A stretch of DNA of 64,000 nucleotides, taken from assembly GCF_002025705.1 (NCBI RefSeq), contig NZ_CP018846.1, positions 4,951,501 through 5,015,500 on the forward strand, in the 5' to 3' direction. Of the stretch, positions 25,086 to 33,807 are shown in pieces (the stretch's first letter is position 1; each line of letters begins with the position of its first letter). The DNA is from Pseudomonas putida (GTDB lineage Bacteria > Pseudomonadota > Gammaproteobacteria > Pseudomonadales > Pseudomonadaceae). The notes under the pieces were generated by a model. It saw only the letters and a program-made list of their open reading frames with translations, searched no databases and was not told the DNA's origin. A program made the position numbers and the translations under genes.

Positions 25086-25703
25086 ATGTTCCTGCGCCAT
25101 TGCATTACCTTCACCCTGATCGCCCTGCTGGCCGGTTGCGCCAGCTTCGGGAGCCGCGAAGCCCTGCAGGGCCATGGCGACCCGCAGCAGTGGCGCGCCC
25201 ATAAAGAGCAGTTGAGCAGCCTCGACGGCTGGCAGATCAACGGCAAGGTCGGCATCCGTGCCCCGCGCGACTCCGGCAGCGGCACGCTGTTCTGGCTGCA
25301 ACGCCAGGACTATTACGACATCCGCCTGGCCGGCCCGCTCGGCCGCGGCGCTGCTCGCCTGACCGGCCGCCCCGGTGGCGTGGTGCTGGAAGTGGCCAAC
25401 CAGGGCCGCTATGAAGCCGCCAGCCCCGAAGCCCTGCTGGAAGAACAGCTCGGCTGGCAACTGCCGGTCTCGCACCTGGTCTGGTGGGTGCGCGGCCTGC
25501 CCGCCCCCGACAGCAAGAGCAAGCTGACCCTGGACGGCGACAGCCGCCTGGCCAGCCTCGAGCAGGACGGCTGGCAGGTGCAGTACCTGAGCTACACCGA
25601 GCAGAACGGCTACTGGTTACCCGAACGCCTGAAGCTGCACGGCAAGGATCTCGATGTGACCCTGGTGGTCAAGGACTGGCAGCCGCGCCAGCTGGGGCAC
25701 TGA
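25086..25703 (+). CDS. lolB: Outer-membrane lipoprotein receptor LolB
   Basis: A 205-residue lipoprotein that accepts lipoproteins from LolA and inserts them in the outer membrane. Signal peptide with lipobox LLAGC (Cys18). The mature part contains the LolB-type strands GWQINGKVGIRAP, GSGTLFWLQRQDYYDIRLAGPLG and the exposed loop region near PAPDSKSKL. It is 4 bp from the TPR gene and 4 bp from ispE, an order typical of Pseudomonas. Confidence 0.93.
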   Translation: MFLRHCITFTLIALLAGCASFGSREALQGHGDPQQWRAHKEQLSSLDGWQINGKVGIRAPRDSGSGTLFWLQRQDYYDIRLAGPLGRGAARLTGRPGGVVLEVANQGRYEAASPEALLEEQLGWQLPVSHLVWWVRGLPAPDSKSKLTLDGDSRLASLEQDGWQVQYLSYTEQNGYWLPERLKLHGKDLDVTLVVKDWQPRQLGH

Positions 25704-25707
25704 CCCC

Positions 25708-26568
25708 ATGTACACGCTCACCCTGCCCGCCCCGGCCAAGCTCAACCTGTGGCTGCACATCATCGGCCGCCGCCCCGACGGCTACCACGAGCTGGAAACC
25801 GTGTTCCAGTTTCTCGACCATGGCGACGAACTGAGCTTCGCCCTGCGCGAAGACGGCGTGATCCGCCTGCACACCGAAATCGAAGCGGTGCCCCACGACA
25901 GCAACCTGATCGTGCGCGCCGCGCGTAAATTGCAGGAACAGTCCGGCACGCAACTGGGCGCCGATATCTGGCTGACCAAGGTGCTGCCCATGGGTGGTGG
26001 CATCGGCGGCGGCAGCTCCGATGCGGCGACCACCCTGCTGGCACTGGCGCACCTGTGGCAGCTGGACTGGGACGAAGACCGCCTGGCCGCGCTGGGCCTG
26101 AGCCTGGGTGCCGACGTGCCGGTGTTCGTCCGTGGCCACGCGGCATTTGCCCAGGGTGTGGGCGAGCAACTGACCCCGGTCGACCCCGAGGAACCATGGT
26201 ATGTCGTGCTGGTGCCGCAAGTGTCTGTCAGCACAGTAGAAATTTTTTCACATCCACAGTTGACACGTGATTCGCTCCCCCTTAAGATGCGCCCCGTTCC
26301 CGAGGGAAACAGTCGAAATGACTGCCAACCGGTGGTAGAGCAGAGTTACCCAGAAGTTCGCAACGCGCTGAATTCATTGGGTAAATTCACAGAGGCTCGG
26401 CTTACCGGTACTGGAAGTTGTGTGTTTGGGGCCTTCCCAAGCAAAGCCGAAGCTGATAAAGTTCTGGCCCTTCTTTCAGTGACCCAAACAGGGTTTGTGG
26501 CGAAAGGAAGCAATGTTTCGATGTTGCATCGCAAGCTGCAAAGTCTGGTCAAGAAGTCGAGCACATAA
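25708..26568 (+). CDS. ispE: 4-diphosphocytidyl-2-C-methyl-D-erythritol kinase
   Basis: A 286-residue GHMP kinase of the MEP isoprenoid pathway. The ATP-binding glycine loop PMGGGIGGGSSDAATTLLAL is central (about residues 94-113), preceded by PAPAKLNLWLHI at the N-terminus; the third GHMP motif is LTGTGSCVFGAF. Third gene of the TPR-lolB-ispE run and 20 bp upstream of tRNA-Gln. Confidence 0.96.
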   Translation: MYTLTLPAPAKLNLWLHIIGRRPDGYHELETVFQFLDHGDELSFALREDGVIRLHTEIEAVPHDSNLIVRAARKLQEQSGTQLGADIWLTKVLPMGGGIGGGSSDAATTLLALAHLWQLDWDEDRLAALGLSLGADVPVFVRGHAAFAQGVGEQLTPVDPEEPWYVVLVPQVSVSTVEIFSHPQLTRDSLPLKMRPVPEGNSRNDCQPVVEQSYPEVRNALNSLGKFTEARLTGTGSCVFGAFPSKAEADKVLALLSVTQTGFVAKGSNVSMLHRKLQSLVKKSST

Positions 26569-26588
26569 GTGTTCGCAGCAACAGATAC

Positions 26589-26663
26589 AGGGGCGTCGCC
26601 AAGCGGTAAGGCAGCAGGTTTTGATCCTGCCATGCGTTGGTTCGAATCCAGCCGCCCCTGCCA
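26589..26663 (+). tRNA. tRNA-Gln (anticodon UUG)
   Basis: Acceptor AGGGGCG pairs with CGCCCCT, followed by discriminator G and an encoded CCA. The anticodon stem GCAGG/CCTGC encloses loop TTTTGAT, giving anticodon TTG. The T-arm has GTTCGAATC. It sits between ispE and prs as in other pseudomonads. Confidence 0.97.
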
Positions 26664-26711
26664 TTTTCCTTATACTCATCCAGGTATACCCTCAGCCTTC
26701 AGGTACTGCGC

Positions 26712-27653
26712 GTGTCCAAGATGATGGTCTTTACGGGGAACGCTAACCCCGATCTGGCTCGGCGTGTCGTACGTCAGCTGCATATCCCTCTCGGTGATGT
26801 CTCTGTCGGTAAATTCTCCGACGGTGAGATCAGTACTGAGATCAATGAAAATGTCCGCGGTAAAGACGTCTTCATTATTCAGCCGACCTGTGCCCCGACC
26901 AACGATAACCTGATGGAACTGGTAGTGATGGCCGATGCCTTCCGCCGCTCCTCAGCATCCCGAATCACCGCCGTGATTCCCTACTTCGGATATGCCCGCC
27001 AGGACCGCCGTCCGCGTTCGGCACGTGTAGCCATCAGCGCCAAAGTCGTTGCTGACATGCTCACTGTCGTGGGTATCGACCGTGTTCTCACCGTCGACCT
27101 GCACGCTGACCAGATCCAAGGCTTCTTCGATATTCCAGTCGACAACATCTACGGCTCGCCCGTACTGGTCGACGACATCGAAGACCAGCGTTTCGAGAAC
27201 CTGATGATCGTTTCCCCGGACATCGGTGGCGTTGTGCGCGCACGCGCCGTTGCCAAGTCCCTGGGCGTCGATCTCGGTATCATCGACAAACGCCGCGAAA
27301 AGGCTAACCACTCCGAGGTTATGCACATCATCGGCGACGTCGAAGGGCGCACCTGCATCCTGGTAGACGACATGGTCGACACCGCCGGCACCCTGTGCCA
27401 CGCGGCCAAAGCCCTGAAAGAACACGGCGCTGCCAAGGTTTACGCCTACTGCACGCACCCTGTCCTGTCGGGCCGTGCGATCGAGAACATCGAGAAGTCG
27501 GTACTGGACGAGCTGGTAGTGACCAACACCGTTCCGCTGTCCGCCGCTGCTCAAGCCTGTGACCGTATCCGCCAGCTGGATATCGCACCGGTTGTCGCTG
27601 AAGCGGTCCGCCGCATCAGCAACGAAGAATCGATCAGCGCGATGTTCCGCTAA
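26712..27653 (+). CDS. prs: Ribose-phosphate pyrophosphokinase
   Basis: A 313-residue enzyme making PRPP from ribose 5-phosphate and ATP; it supplies hpt, upp and nucleotide, His and Trp synthesis. Signatures: GDVSVGKFSDGE near the N-terminus, YFGYARQDRRPR, DLHADQIQGFF, and the PRPP loop CILVDDMVDTAGT. Start is GTG 26712 (MSKMMVFTGN), the form usual in Pseudomonas; ATG 26721 is possible. Strong terminator follows. Confidence 0.96.
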   Translation: MSKMMVFTGNANPDLARRVVRQLHIPLGDVSVGKFSDGEISTEINENVRGKDVFIIQPTCAPTNDNLMELVVMADAFRRSSASRITAVIPYFGYARQDRRPRSARVAISAKVVADMLTVVGIDRVLTVDLHADQIQGFFDIPVDNIYGSPVLVDDIEDQRFENLMIVSPDIGGVVRARAVAKSLGVDLGIIDKRREKANHSEVMHIIGDVEGRTCILVDDMVDTAGTLCHAAKALKEHGAAKVYAYCTHPVLSGRAIENIEKSVLDELVVTNTVPLSAAAQACDRIRQLDIAPVVAEAVRRISNEESISAMFR

Positions 27654-27677
27654 GCGGAACGCGTGTTGATGTGAAGC

Positions 27678-27713
27678 GCCCCGCCCCAGCATTTGTTGGG
27701 GCGGGGCTTTTTT
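27678..27713 (+). terminator. Rho-independent terminator of prs
   Basis: Stem GCCCCGCCCCA / TGGGGCGGGGC, eight-base loop, followed by six T. One of the strongest in the window. Confidence 0.95.
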
Positions 27714-27773
27714 GCCATCCCCGTCTGGCGCTGGTCGCAAACGCCTTTCGGGAGGCTATTTTGGAGAAGCAAA

Positions 27774-28367
27774 ATGACTGATTTCATCCTGAACGCCCAA
27801 GCGCGTACTGACCTGGGGAAAGGTGCGAGCCGCCGCCTGCGTCACTCCGCCAGCATCCCAGCCGTTGTATACGGTGGCGATAAAGAAGCCCAATCCCTGA
27901 CCATCGTGGCCAAGGAAATCGCCAAGCTGTTCGAAAACGAAGCTGCCTTCAGCCACGTTATCGAGCTGAACGTCGACGGCGCCAAGCAGAACGTCGTGGT
28001 CAAGGCCATGCAGCGTCACCCAGCCAAAGGCTTCATCATGCACGCTGACTTCGTTCGCGTCGTTGCTGGCCAGAAGCTGACCGCCAAGGTTCCAGTTCAC
28101 TTCGTTGGCGAAGAAGCTCCGATCAAGAAAGGCGGCGAAATCTCGCACGTTGTTTCCGAGATCGAAGTTTCCTGCGAAGCCAAAGACCTGCCTGAGTTCA
28201 TCGAAGTCGACCTGGCCAACGCTGAAATCGGCGCCATCATCCACCTGTCGGACCTGAAAGCTCCGAAAGGCGTAGAGTTCGTAGCTCTGGCCCACGGTGA
28301 TGACAAAGCTGTTGCCAACGTTCACGCTCCACGCGTTGCTCCAGAAGCAGAAGGCGCTGCCGAGTAA
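27774..28367 (+). CDS. rplY: 50S ribosomal protein L25/Ctc
   Basis: A 197-residue protein of the long (TL5/Ctc) form: an L25 5S-rRNA-binding N-terminal domain (residues 1-90, starting MTDFILNAQARTDLGKGASRRLR) plus a C-terminal beta domain (VPVHFVGEEAPIKKGGE). ATG 27774 has GGAGAAGC about seven bases before it; an upstream extension of the frame runs into the prs terminator and is rejected. Confidence 0.95.
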   Translation: MTDFILNAQARTDLGKGASRRLRHSASIPAVVYGGDKEAQSLTIVAKEIAKLFENEAAFSHVIELNVDGAKQNVVVKAMQRHPAKGFIMHADFVRVVAGQKLTAKVPVHFVGEEAPIKKGGEISHVVSEIEVSCEAKDLPEFIEVDLANAEIGAIIHLSDLKAPKGVEFVALAHGDDKAVANVHAPRVAPEAEGAAE

Positions 28368-28448
28368 TCCACTCGCGCGCCGGTGTTGATCGGGTTACAG
28401 TGCGCCCCGCGCCCTGTAACCCACCAACTCCAAGGAAGAGCCCCTGAC

Positions 28449-29033
28449 GTGACCGCCATCCAGTTGATCGTTGGCCTGGGTAACCCCGGCCCCGAATACG
28501 AACAGACCCGGCATAACGCAGGGGCTCTTTTCGTTGAACGCATTGCCAGCGCCCAGCGTGTATCGCTGACCGCTGACAAAAAATATTTCGGCCTGACGGC
28601 TAAGTTCAGCCATCAGGGCAACGACGTTCGTTTGTTGATCCCCACCACCTACATGAACCGTAGCGGCCAGGCCGTGGCGGCATTGGCCAATTTCTTCCGC
28701 ATCAAGCCGGAAGCGATTTTGGTGGCACACGACGAACTCGACCTGCCTCCGGGCGTTGCCAAGCTCAAGCGCGGCGGCGGCCATGGGGGGCACAACGGCC
28801 TGCGCGACATCATCGCGCAGCTCGGCAACCAGAACGACTTCCACCGCCTGCGGCTTGGCATCGGCCACCCGGGTGACGCCAAACTGGTCTCCAACTTCGT
28901 CCTGGGCCGCGCGCCGCGCGCCGAGCAGGAGAAGCTCGACGCCAGCATCGATTTTGCCCTCGGCGTGCTGCCGGACGTACTGGCCGGCGACTTCGCCAAG
29001 GCCATGCGCGAGCTGCACAGCCAGAAGGCCTGA
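28449..29033 (+). CDS. pth: Peptidyl-tRNA hydrolase
   Basis: A 194-residue enzyme recycling peptidyl-tRNA that fell off ribosomes. IVGLGNPGPEYEQTRHNAG holds the catalytic His (about residue 23) and the substrate Asn; AHDELDLPPG holds the catalytic Asp. Start is GTG 28449, with AAGGAAG about ten bases upstream. Follows rplY by 81 bp and precedes ychF by 22 bp. Confidence 0.95.
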   Translation: MTAIQLIVGLGNPGPEYEQTRHNAGALFVERIASAQRVSLTADKKYFGLTAKFSHQGNDVRLLIPTTYMNRSGQAVAALANFFRIKPEAILVAHDELDLPPGVAKLKRGGGHGGHNGLRDIIAQLGNQNDFHRLRLGIGHPGDAKLVSNFVLGRAPRAEQEKLDASIDFALGVLPDVLAGDFAKAMRELHSQKA

Positions 29034-29055
29034 TTTCCTAGAGAGGGGAATACCC

Positions 29056-30156
29056 ATGGGTTTCAATTGCGGCATCGTCGGCCTGCCCAACGTCGGCAAG
29101 TCCACCCTGTTCAACGCCCTGACCAAGTCTGGCATCGCGGCGGAGAACTTCCCTTTCTGCACCATCGAGCCGAACAGCGGCATCGTGCCGATGCCCGATG
29201 CGCGCCTGGCGGCGCTGGCGGAAATCGTCAAGCCTAACCGCATCCTGCCGACCACCATGGAATTCGTCGACATCGCAGGCCTGGTGGCCGGTGCGTCGAA
29301 AGGCGAAGGCCTGGGCAACAAGTTCCTCGCCAACATCCGCGAGACCGACGCCATCGCCCACGTGGTGCGCTGCTTCGAAGACGAGAACGTGATCCACGTT
29401 TCCAACAGCGTCGACCCCAAACGTGACATCGAGATCATCGACCTTGAGCTGATCTTCGCCGACCTCGACAGCTGCGAGAAGCAACTGCAGAAGGTTGCCC
29501 GCAACGCCAAGGGCGGCGACAAGGACGCCCTGGCGCAGAAGGCGATCCTGGAAAAACTGATTCCGCACTTCACCGAAGGCAAGCCTGCGCGCAGCCTGAT
29601 GAAGAATATGGCAGACGACGAAAAGGCCGTCATCCGTGGCTTCCACCTGCTGACCAGCAAGCCGGTGATGTACATCGCCAACGTCGCCGAAGACGGCTTC
29701 GAAAATAACCCGCACCTGGACGTGGTCAAGGCCATCGCCGAGGAAGAAGGCGCGGTCGTGGTGCCGGTGTGCAACAAGATCGAAGCAGAAATCGCCGAGC
29801 TGGATGACGGCGAAGAGAAGGACATGTTCCTCGAGGCCCTGGGCCTGGAAGAGCCTGGCCTGAACCGCGTGATCCGTGCCGGTTACGAGCTGCTCAACCT
29901 GCAGACCTACTTCACTGCCGGCGTGCAGGAAGTCCGCGCCTGGACCGTACGCGTTGGCGCCACCGCCCCGCAGGCAGCCGGCGTTATCCACACCGACTTC
30001 GAAAAAGGCTTCATCCGCGCTGAAGTGGTGGCCTATGACGACTTCATCCAGTTCAAGGGTGAAGGCGGTGCCAAGGAAGCCGGTAAATGGCGCCTGGAAG
30101 GCAAGGACTACATCGTCAAAGACGGTGATGTGATGCACTTCCGCTTCAACGTCTAA
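29056..30156 (+). CDS. ychF: Ribosome-binding GTPase/ATPase YchF
   Basis: A 366-residue Obg-family P-loop protein that prefers ATP and binds ribosomes. Walker A is GLPNVGKSTLFN (residues 9-20), switch II DIAGLV, and the altered specificity loop NVAE replaces NKxD, as expected for YchF. The C-terminal TGS domain includes AWTVRVGATAPQAAGVIH. AGAGGGG precedes ATG 29056. Confidence 0.96.
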   Translation: MGFNCGIVGLPNVGKSTLFNALTKSGIAAENFPFCTIEPNSGIVPMPDARLAALAEIVKPNRILPTTMEFVDIAGLVAGASKGEGLGNKFLANIRETDAIAHVVRCFEDENVIHVSNSVDPKRDIEIIDLELIFADLDSCEKQLQKVARNAKGGDKDALAQKAILEKLIPHFTEGKPARSLMKNMADDEKAVIRGFHLLTSKPVMYIANVAEDGFENNPHLDVVKAIAEEEGAVVVPVCNKIEAEIAELDDGEEKDMFLEALGLEEPGLNRVIRAGYELLNLQTYFTAGVQEVRAWTVRVGATAPQAAGVIHTDFEKGFIRAEVVAYDDFIQFKGEGGAKEAGKWRLEGKDYIVKDGDVMHFRFNV

Positions 30157-30177
30157 GCGGCAGTTCACAGTACTGAC

Positions 30178-30216
30178 AAACCCCTTGATGCCTATGGCTT
30201 CAAGGGGTTTTGTTTT
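30178..30216 (+). terminator. Rho-independent terminator of ychF
   Basis: Stem AAACCCCTTGA / TCAAGGGGTTT followed by TGTTTT. It lies between ychF and the convergent DUF6124-like gene. Confidence 0.9.
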
Positions 30217-30250
30217 ATGGGGCACACATGCCTTTCCACAATCTCTGGCA

Positions 30251-30517
30251 TCAATGCCAGGTGATCTCCCCCGCCTCCCGGCTCAGTACCAAATCTGCCA
30301 ACGCCCTCCCCATCTGCACGTTATGCACGCTATTCACCAGCATGCCGATGCCCGGCTCGCCAGCATTGCCGCAGATGTACTCGTCGAGGGTGTCTTCAAT
30401 TCCGCGTAACAACTGAATGACATAGAGCAATGCCTCGGGTGAAGGCATGTCTTTGTTGATGGTGTAGAACGGCTGGGATGTAACTTTGGTGGGTGGTTCT
30501 GGAACAAGTTTTTTCAT
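30251..30517 (-). CDS. DUF6124/DUF3077-like small protein, copy 1
   Basis: An 88-residue protein starting MKKLVPEPPTK and sharing about three quarters of its residues with the gene at 46063 (identical block LLRGIEDTLDEYICGNAGE). A short Pro-rich N-terminus is followed by amphipathic helices ending ALADLVLSREAG. It resembles, from memory, the DUF6124/DUF3077 proteins that are multi-copy in Pseudomonas; function unknown. GAGAGAGA precedes ATG 30517. The region upstream is a conserved leader (30550-30840) shared with copy 2. Confidence 0.7.
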   Translation of the reverse strand: MKKLVPEPPTKVTSQPFYTINKDMPSPEALLYVIQLLRGIEDTLDEYICGNAGEPGIGMLVNSVHNVQMGRALADLVLSREAGEITWH

Positions 30518-30852
30518 GATTTCTCTCTCGTTTGTTTGCATGGGCTGCCTTCCCTTTCCCTCTCACAGGATTAGGTGGCAGCTGTACGCGGGGTGAGAGA
30601 CCGGCCAAACAAGAGCGAAAACCGGCCAGGCACGGGGCCTGCCCGCGCACAGCTACCATGACGGCAATCTCTTGCTTGTGAGCGGGCTCTCACACCCGGT
30701 CGTCAAACCACGACGACCCGGGGAAATTAGCCCTGATGCTCATCATCGACAACAGAGAAACGGCAGCGGCGTGCGTAGGATAATTCCCAAGCTATCTTCA
30801 ACAGAAGCATTTGGTTTCAAGTTCGGAATTGTCTTACACCTGAGGGATTGCC
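30518..30852 (-). promoter_or_regulatory. Conserved leader of DUF6124-like gene, copy 1
   Basis: About 290 bp that match, base for base over long stretches, the upstream region of the second copy (45735-46062). Shared blocks include CAGGGCTAATTTCC, GCTGTGCGCGGGCAGGC and CTCACCCCGCGTAC. On the minus strand GTGAGAG occurs at 30687-30693, its complement CTCTCAC at 30593-30599 and GTGAGAG again at 30560-30566, so two exclusive hairpins are possible. Frames are not conserved between copies, so selection appears to act on DNA or RNA. Confidence 0.6.
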
Positions 30853-30956
30853 GGGGCTGCTTTGCAGCCCTTTCGCGACACAAGGCCGCTCCTACAAGGG
30901 AACGCGATCGCCTGTAGGAGCGGCCTTGTGTCGCGAAAGGGCCGCAAAGCGGCCCC
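30853..30956. repeat. REP inverted pair, 'GACACAAGG' subtype
   Basis: Arms with core TTTCGCGACACAAGGCCGC and outer ends GGGGCTGCTTTGCAG / GCAAAGCGGCCCC, nearly identical to 79-183. It ends about 20 bp before the sulP start. Confidence 0.88.
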
Positions 30957-30975
30957 CGACTCCGGAGCCTACCCC

Positions 30976-32697
30976 ATGCACGAACGCCCGCCCCGCCAAC
31001 GCTTCGACTGGCAACGCTGGCTCCCCGGCCTGGCCACCCTGCTGCACTACCAGCCCGCCTGGCTGCCCAAGGACATCGCGGCCGGCCTGGTGCTCACCAC
31101 CATGCTGGTGCCAGTCGGCATCGCCTACGCCGAAGCGTCCGGGGTACCGGGCATCTATGGCCTGTATGCCACCATCATTCCGCTGCTGGCCTATGCCCTG
31201 TTTGGCCCCAGCCGCATCCTGGTACTCGGCCCGGACTCGGCGCTGGCCGCACCCATCCTGGCAGTCGTGGTGCAATACGCCGCCAGCGACCCACAGCGCG
31301 CGATTGCCATTGCCAGCCTGATGGCCCTGGTGGCCGGCGCCTTCTGCGTGATCGCCGGGCTGCTGCGCCTGGGCTTCATCACCGAGCTGTTGTCCAAACC
31401 GATCCGCTACGGCTACATGAACGGCATCGCCCTCACTGTGCTGATCAGCCAGCTGCCCAAGCTGTTCGGCCTCAAGGTCGACAGCCAGGGGCCCTTGCGT
31501 GACCTCTGGCACCTTGGCCAGGCACTGTTCGCAGGCAATGGGCACTGGCCAAGCTTCATCGTCGGGGCCAGCAGCCTGGTGCTGATCATGCTGCTCAAAC
31601 CCTTCAAGCGTATCCCCGGCATCCTGATCGCCGTGGTGCTGGCAACCTTGGCGGTGAGCCTGTTCAACCTCGACCAGATGGGCGTCAAAGTGCTCGGCCA
31701 GCTGCCCCAGGGTCTGCCCAGCTTCGCCTTGCCGTGGGTCACCGACATCGACCTGGTCGAAGTGGTACTGGGCGGGATCGCCGTGGCGCTGGTGTCGTTC
31801 GCCGACACCAGTGTGCTGTCACGCTCCTATGCCGCGCGGCTGAAAACACCCGTCAACCCCAACCAGGAGATGTTCGGCCTGGGTGTGGCCAACCTGGCCT
31901 CCGGCTTGTTCCAGGGCATCCCGATCAGCAGCAGCTCGTCGCGCACGCCGGTGGCCGAGGCGGCCGGCTCGAAAACCCAATTGACCGGCATCATTGGCGC
32001 GCTGGCGGTGACCCTGTTGCTGCTGGTCGCCCCCAACCTGATGCAGCACCTGCCCAACAGCGCACTGGCTGCTGTAGTGATCGCTGCGGCCCTGGGGCTG
32101 TTCGAGTTCGCCGACCTCAAGCGCATCTTCCGCATGCAGCAATGGGAGTTCTGGCTGTCGTTCACCTGCTTCGTCGGTGTCGCGGTGTTCGGCGCCATCC
32201 CGGGTATCTGCATTGCCGTGGCAGTGTCGGTGATCGAATTCCTGTGGGATGGCTGGCGCCCGCATTACGCGGTACTCGGGCGGGTCGACGGTACCCGTGG
32301 TTACCATGACGTGAAACGTTATCCACAGGCGCGGCGGATTCCTGGGCTGGTGCTGCTGCGCTGGGATGCGCCGCTGTTCTTCGCCAATGCCGAGCAGTTC
32401 CAGGGCACGGTGCTGGCCGCGGTGGATGAATCACCGACTCCAGTGCAGCGGCTGGTGATTGCGGCAGAACCGGTCACCAGCATCGATATCACATCGGCGG
32501 ACATGCTCGCCGAGCTGGATCGGGCGCTGGAGGCGCGTGGCGTGGAGCTGCAGTTTGCCGAAATGAAGGACCCGGTGAAGGACAAGATGAAGCGCTTCGA
32601 GCTGTTCGAGCCTTTGGGCGAGAAGGCATTTCACCCCACAGTCGGTGCTGCGGTGGATGCCTATCTGGCGGATACCGGGGTTGACTGGAAGCCTTGA
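30976..32697 (+). CDS. SulP-family anion transporter with STAS domain
   Basis: A 573-residue inner-membrane transporter. The membrane part (residues about 35-430) starts after LPKDIAAGLVLTTMLVPVGIAYAEASG and contains GLYATIIPLLAYALFGPSR, the SulP signature; a cytoplasmic STAS domain (about 450-565; LLRWDAPLFFANAEQF, SIDITSADMLAELDRAL) ends the protein. Substrate could be sulfate, bicarbonate or another anion; no neighbour tells. GGAG precedes ATG 30976; a longer frame would start inside the REP. Confidence 0.9.
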   Translation: MHERPPRQRFDWQRWLPGLATLLHYQPAWLPKDIAAGLVLTTMLVPVGIAYAEASGVPGIYGLYATIIPLLAYALFGPSRILVLGPDSALAAPILAVVVQYAASDPQRAIAIASLMALVAGAFCVIAGLLRLGFITELLSKPIRYGYMNGIALTVLISQLPKLFGLKVDSQGPLRDLWHLGQALFAGNGHWPSFIVGASSLVLIMLLKPFKRIPGILIAVVLATLAVSLFNLDQMGVKVLGQLPQGLPSFALPWVTDIDLVEVVLGGIAVALVSFADTSVLSRSYAARLKTPVNPNQEMFGLGVANLASGLFQGIPISSSSSRTPVAEAAGSKTQLTGIIGALAVTLLLLVAPNLMQHLPNSALAAVVIAAALGLFEFADLKRIFRMQQWEFWLSFTCFVGVAVFGAIPGICIAVAVSVIEFLWDGWRPHYAVLGRVDGTRGYHDVKRYPQARRIPGLVLLRWDAPLFFANAEQFQGTVLAAVDESPTPVQRLVIAAEPVTSIDITSADMLAELDRALEARGVELQFAEMKDPVKDKMKRFELFEPLGEKAFHPTVGAAVDAYLADTGVDWKP

Positions 32698-32707
32698 GTT
32701 GCCTGTA

Positions 32708-32788
32708 CCGGCCTCTTCGCGGGCAAGCCCGCTCCCACAGGGTTAGGGTGACCCCATGGGCGACGCTGTACCCGCGAAAGGGCCGGTG
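32708..32788. repeat. REP inverted pair, 'GGGCAAGCCC' subtype, short spacer
   Basis: Left arm GGCCTCTTCGCGGGCAAGCC complete; right arm truncated to TACCCGCGAAAGGGCCGG. Located between convergent sulP and the DUF2955 gene. Confidence 0.78.
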
Positions 32789-32796
32789 CAGGAGTG

Positions 32797-33807
32797 CTAT
32801 GCAGCCCGAACCCGACCCCGGTCGATCCAGATCAGCATGGCGCTGGCATACAGCGACACCGCCACGAACAGTGCCATACGCACGGCAAAGGCCTTGTACA
32901 CATCCTGCCCGCCGGCACTGTCCTGCACCGACTGCCCGAGCAGGATCAGCATGGTCGTCAGGCAGCTCACCCAATACGCCGGGCTTTGCTTAGTGTCCAC
33001 TGCACGGTAGAGCCTGCGCGCCTGCCAGAGGACGAACAGCAGCACCCAGAGGAAGAACATCCACAGGTGCACGAACAGGCTCAACGCCCCCCACAACAGC
33101 ATCGCCAGCACCCCGGCCAGCAAGGTCGAGCCAATCAGTTCACGGCTGGCATGCCGCGCCCGCGTCTCCCCCGCCTGCTGCCCCAGGCTCACCGCCTTCA
33201 TGATCAGCGGCATGAACTGGTCCGGGGCGATTAGCGCCAGCAGGAACGCCGGCATGACGATGAGCGTGGCGCGCAGGGCAACCCAACCGACATCCGCACT
33301 GTCGGGCAGAGGTGGCGAAGGCTGTACCGGCGCGCCGGCAGGTTCCGGAAACAGCACATGGGCCAGCGCCGTGCCCAGCACCGCCAGCAGCATGCCCTTG
33401 GCCAGGGCCTCGACCACCGACAGCGCCAGGCTGAAATCGCTGGTGCCGGCTGCCGCGATCATGGTCAGGCCGATCACCAGCAGGTTGGCCAGCAGGCCAT
33501 TGCCGCCCTTGAGCGCATAGCGCAAGACCACGAACACCCCCACGCCGACCAGCAATACCCCGCTCACCGGGGCATGGCGCAATAGAGGAATCAGCAGCAG
33601 GCCGCTGCCGCAGCAAAGCAACACCAGAATCGCCAGTGCAGGCGCCGCCTTGACCGGCAGCGGCTGGCTGCGCATGGCCAGCAGCAGCACCGCGAACACC
33701 GGCGCCAGGATCGGCACCGGCAGGCCCAGGCCGAAACTGCTCGCCAGGCACAGCGCCACGCCCCAGGCCAGGCGCAGCGCGCGCAGGCGACGCAGCTCAA
33801 TAGGCAT
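32797..33807 (-). CDS. DUF2955-type integral membrane protein of an efflux system
   Basis: A 336-residue membrane protein with two blocks of hydrophobic helices separated by a Pro-rich linker (EPAGAPVQPSPPLPDS), the FUSC/AaeB-like layout of DUF2955 proteins. It is predicted to be the inner-membrane part of a pump whose adaptor (HlyD-like) and outer-membrane factor lie immediately upstream; its start overlaps the adaptor gene by 11 bp. By analogy with AaeAB, aromatic acids are possible substrates, but this is inference. Confidence 0.8.
   Translation of the reverse strand: MPIELRRLRALRLAWGVALCLASSFGLGLPVPILAPVFAVLLLAMRSQPLPVKAAPALAILVLLCCGSGLLLIPLLRHAPVSGVLLVGVGVFVVLRYALKGGNGLLANLLVIGLTMIAAAGTSDFSLALSVVEALAKGMLLAVLGTALAHVLFPEPAGAPVQPSPPLPDSADVGWVALRATLIVMPAFLLALIAPDQFMPLIMKAVSLGQQAGETRARHASRELIGSTLLAGVLAMLLWGALSLFVHLWMFFLWVLLFVLWQARRLYRAVDTKQSPAYWVSCLTTMLILLGQSVQDSAGGQDVYKAFAVRMALFVAVSLYASAMLIWIDRGRVRAA

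Noticed and set aside
26637..26711. An N-terminal extension of prs starting inside tRNA-Gln
   Set aside because: It would overlap the tRNA gene; GTG 26712 gives the standard Prs N-terminus.
30672..30917. An 81-codon frame over the copy 1 leader and adjacent REP
   Set aside because: A one-base length difference from copy 2 shifts the frame, and the end runs into a REP element, so no common protein is encoded.
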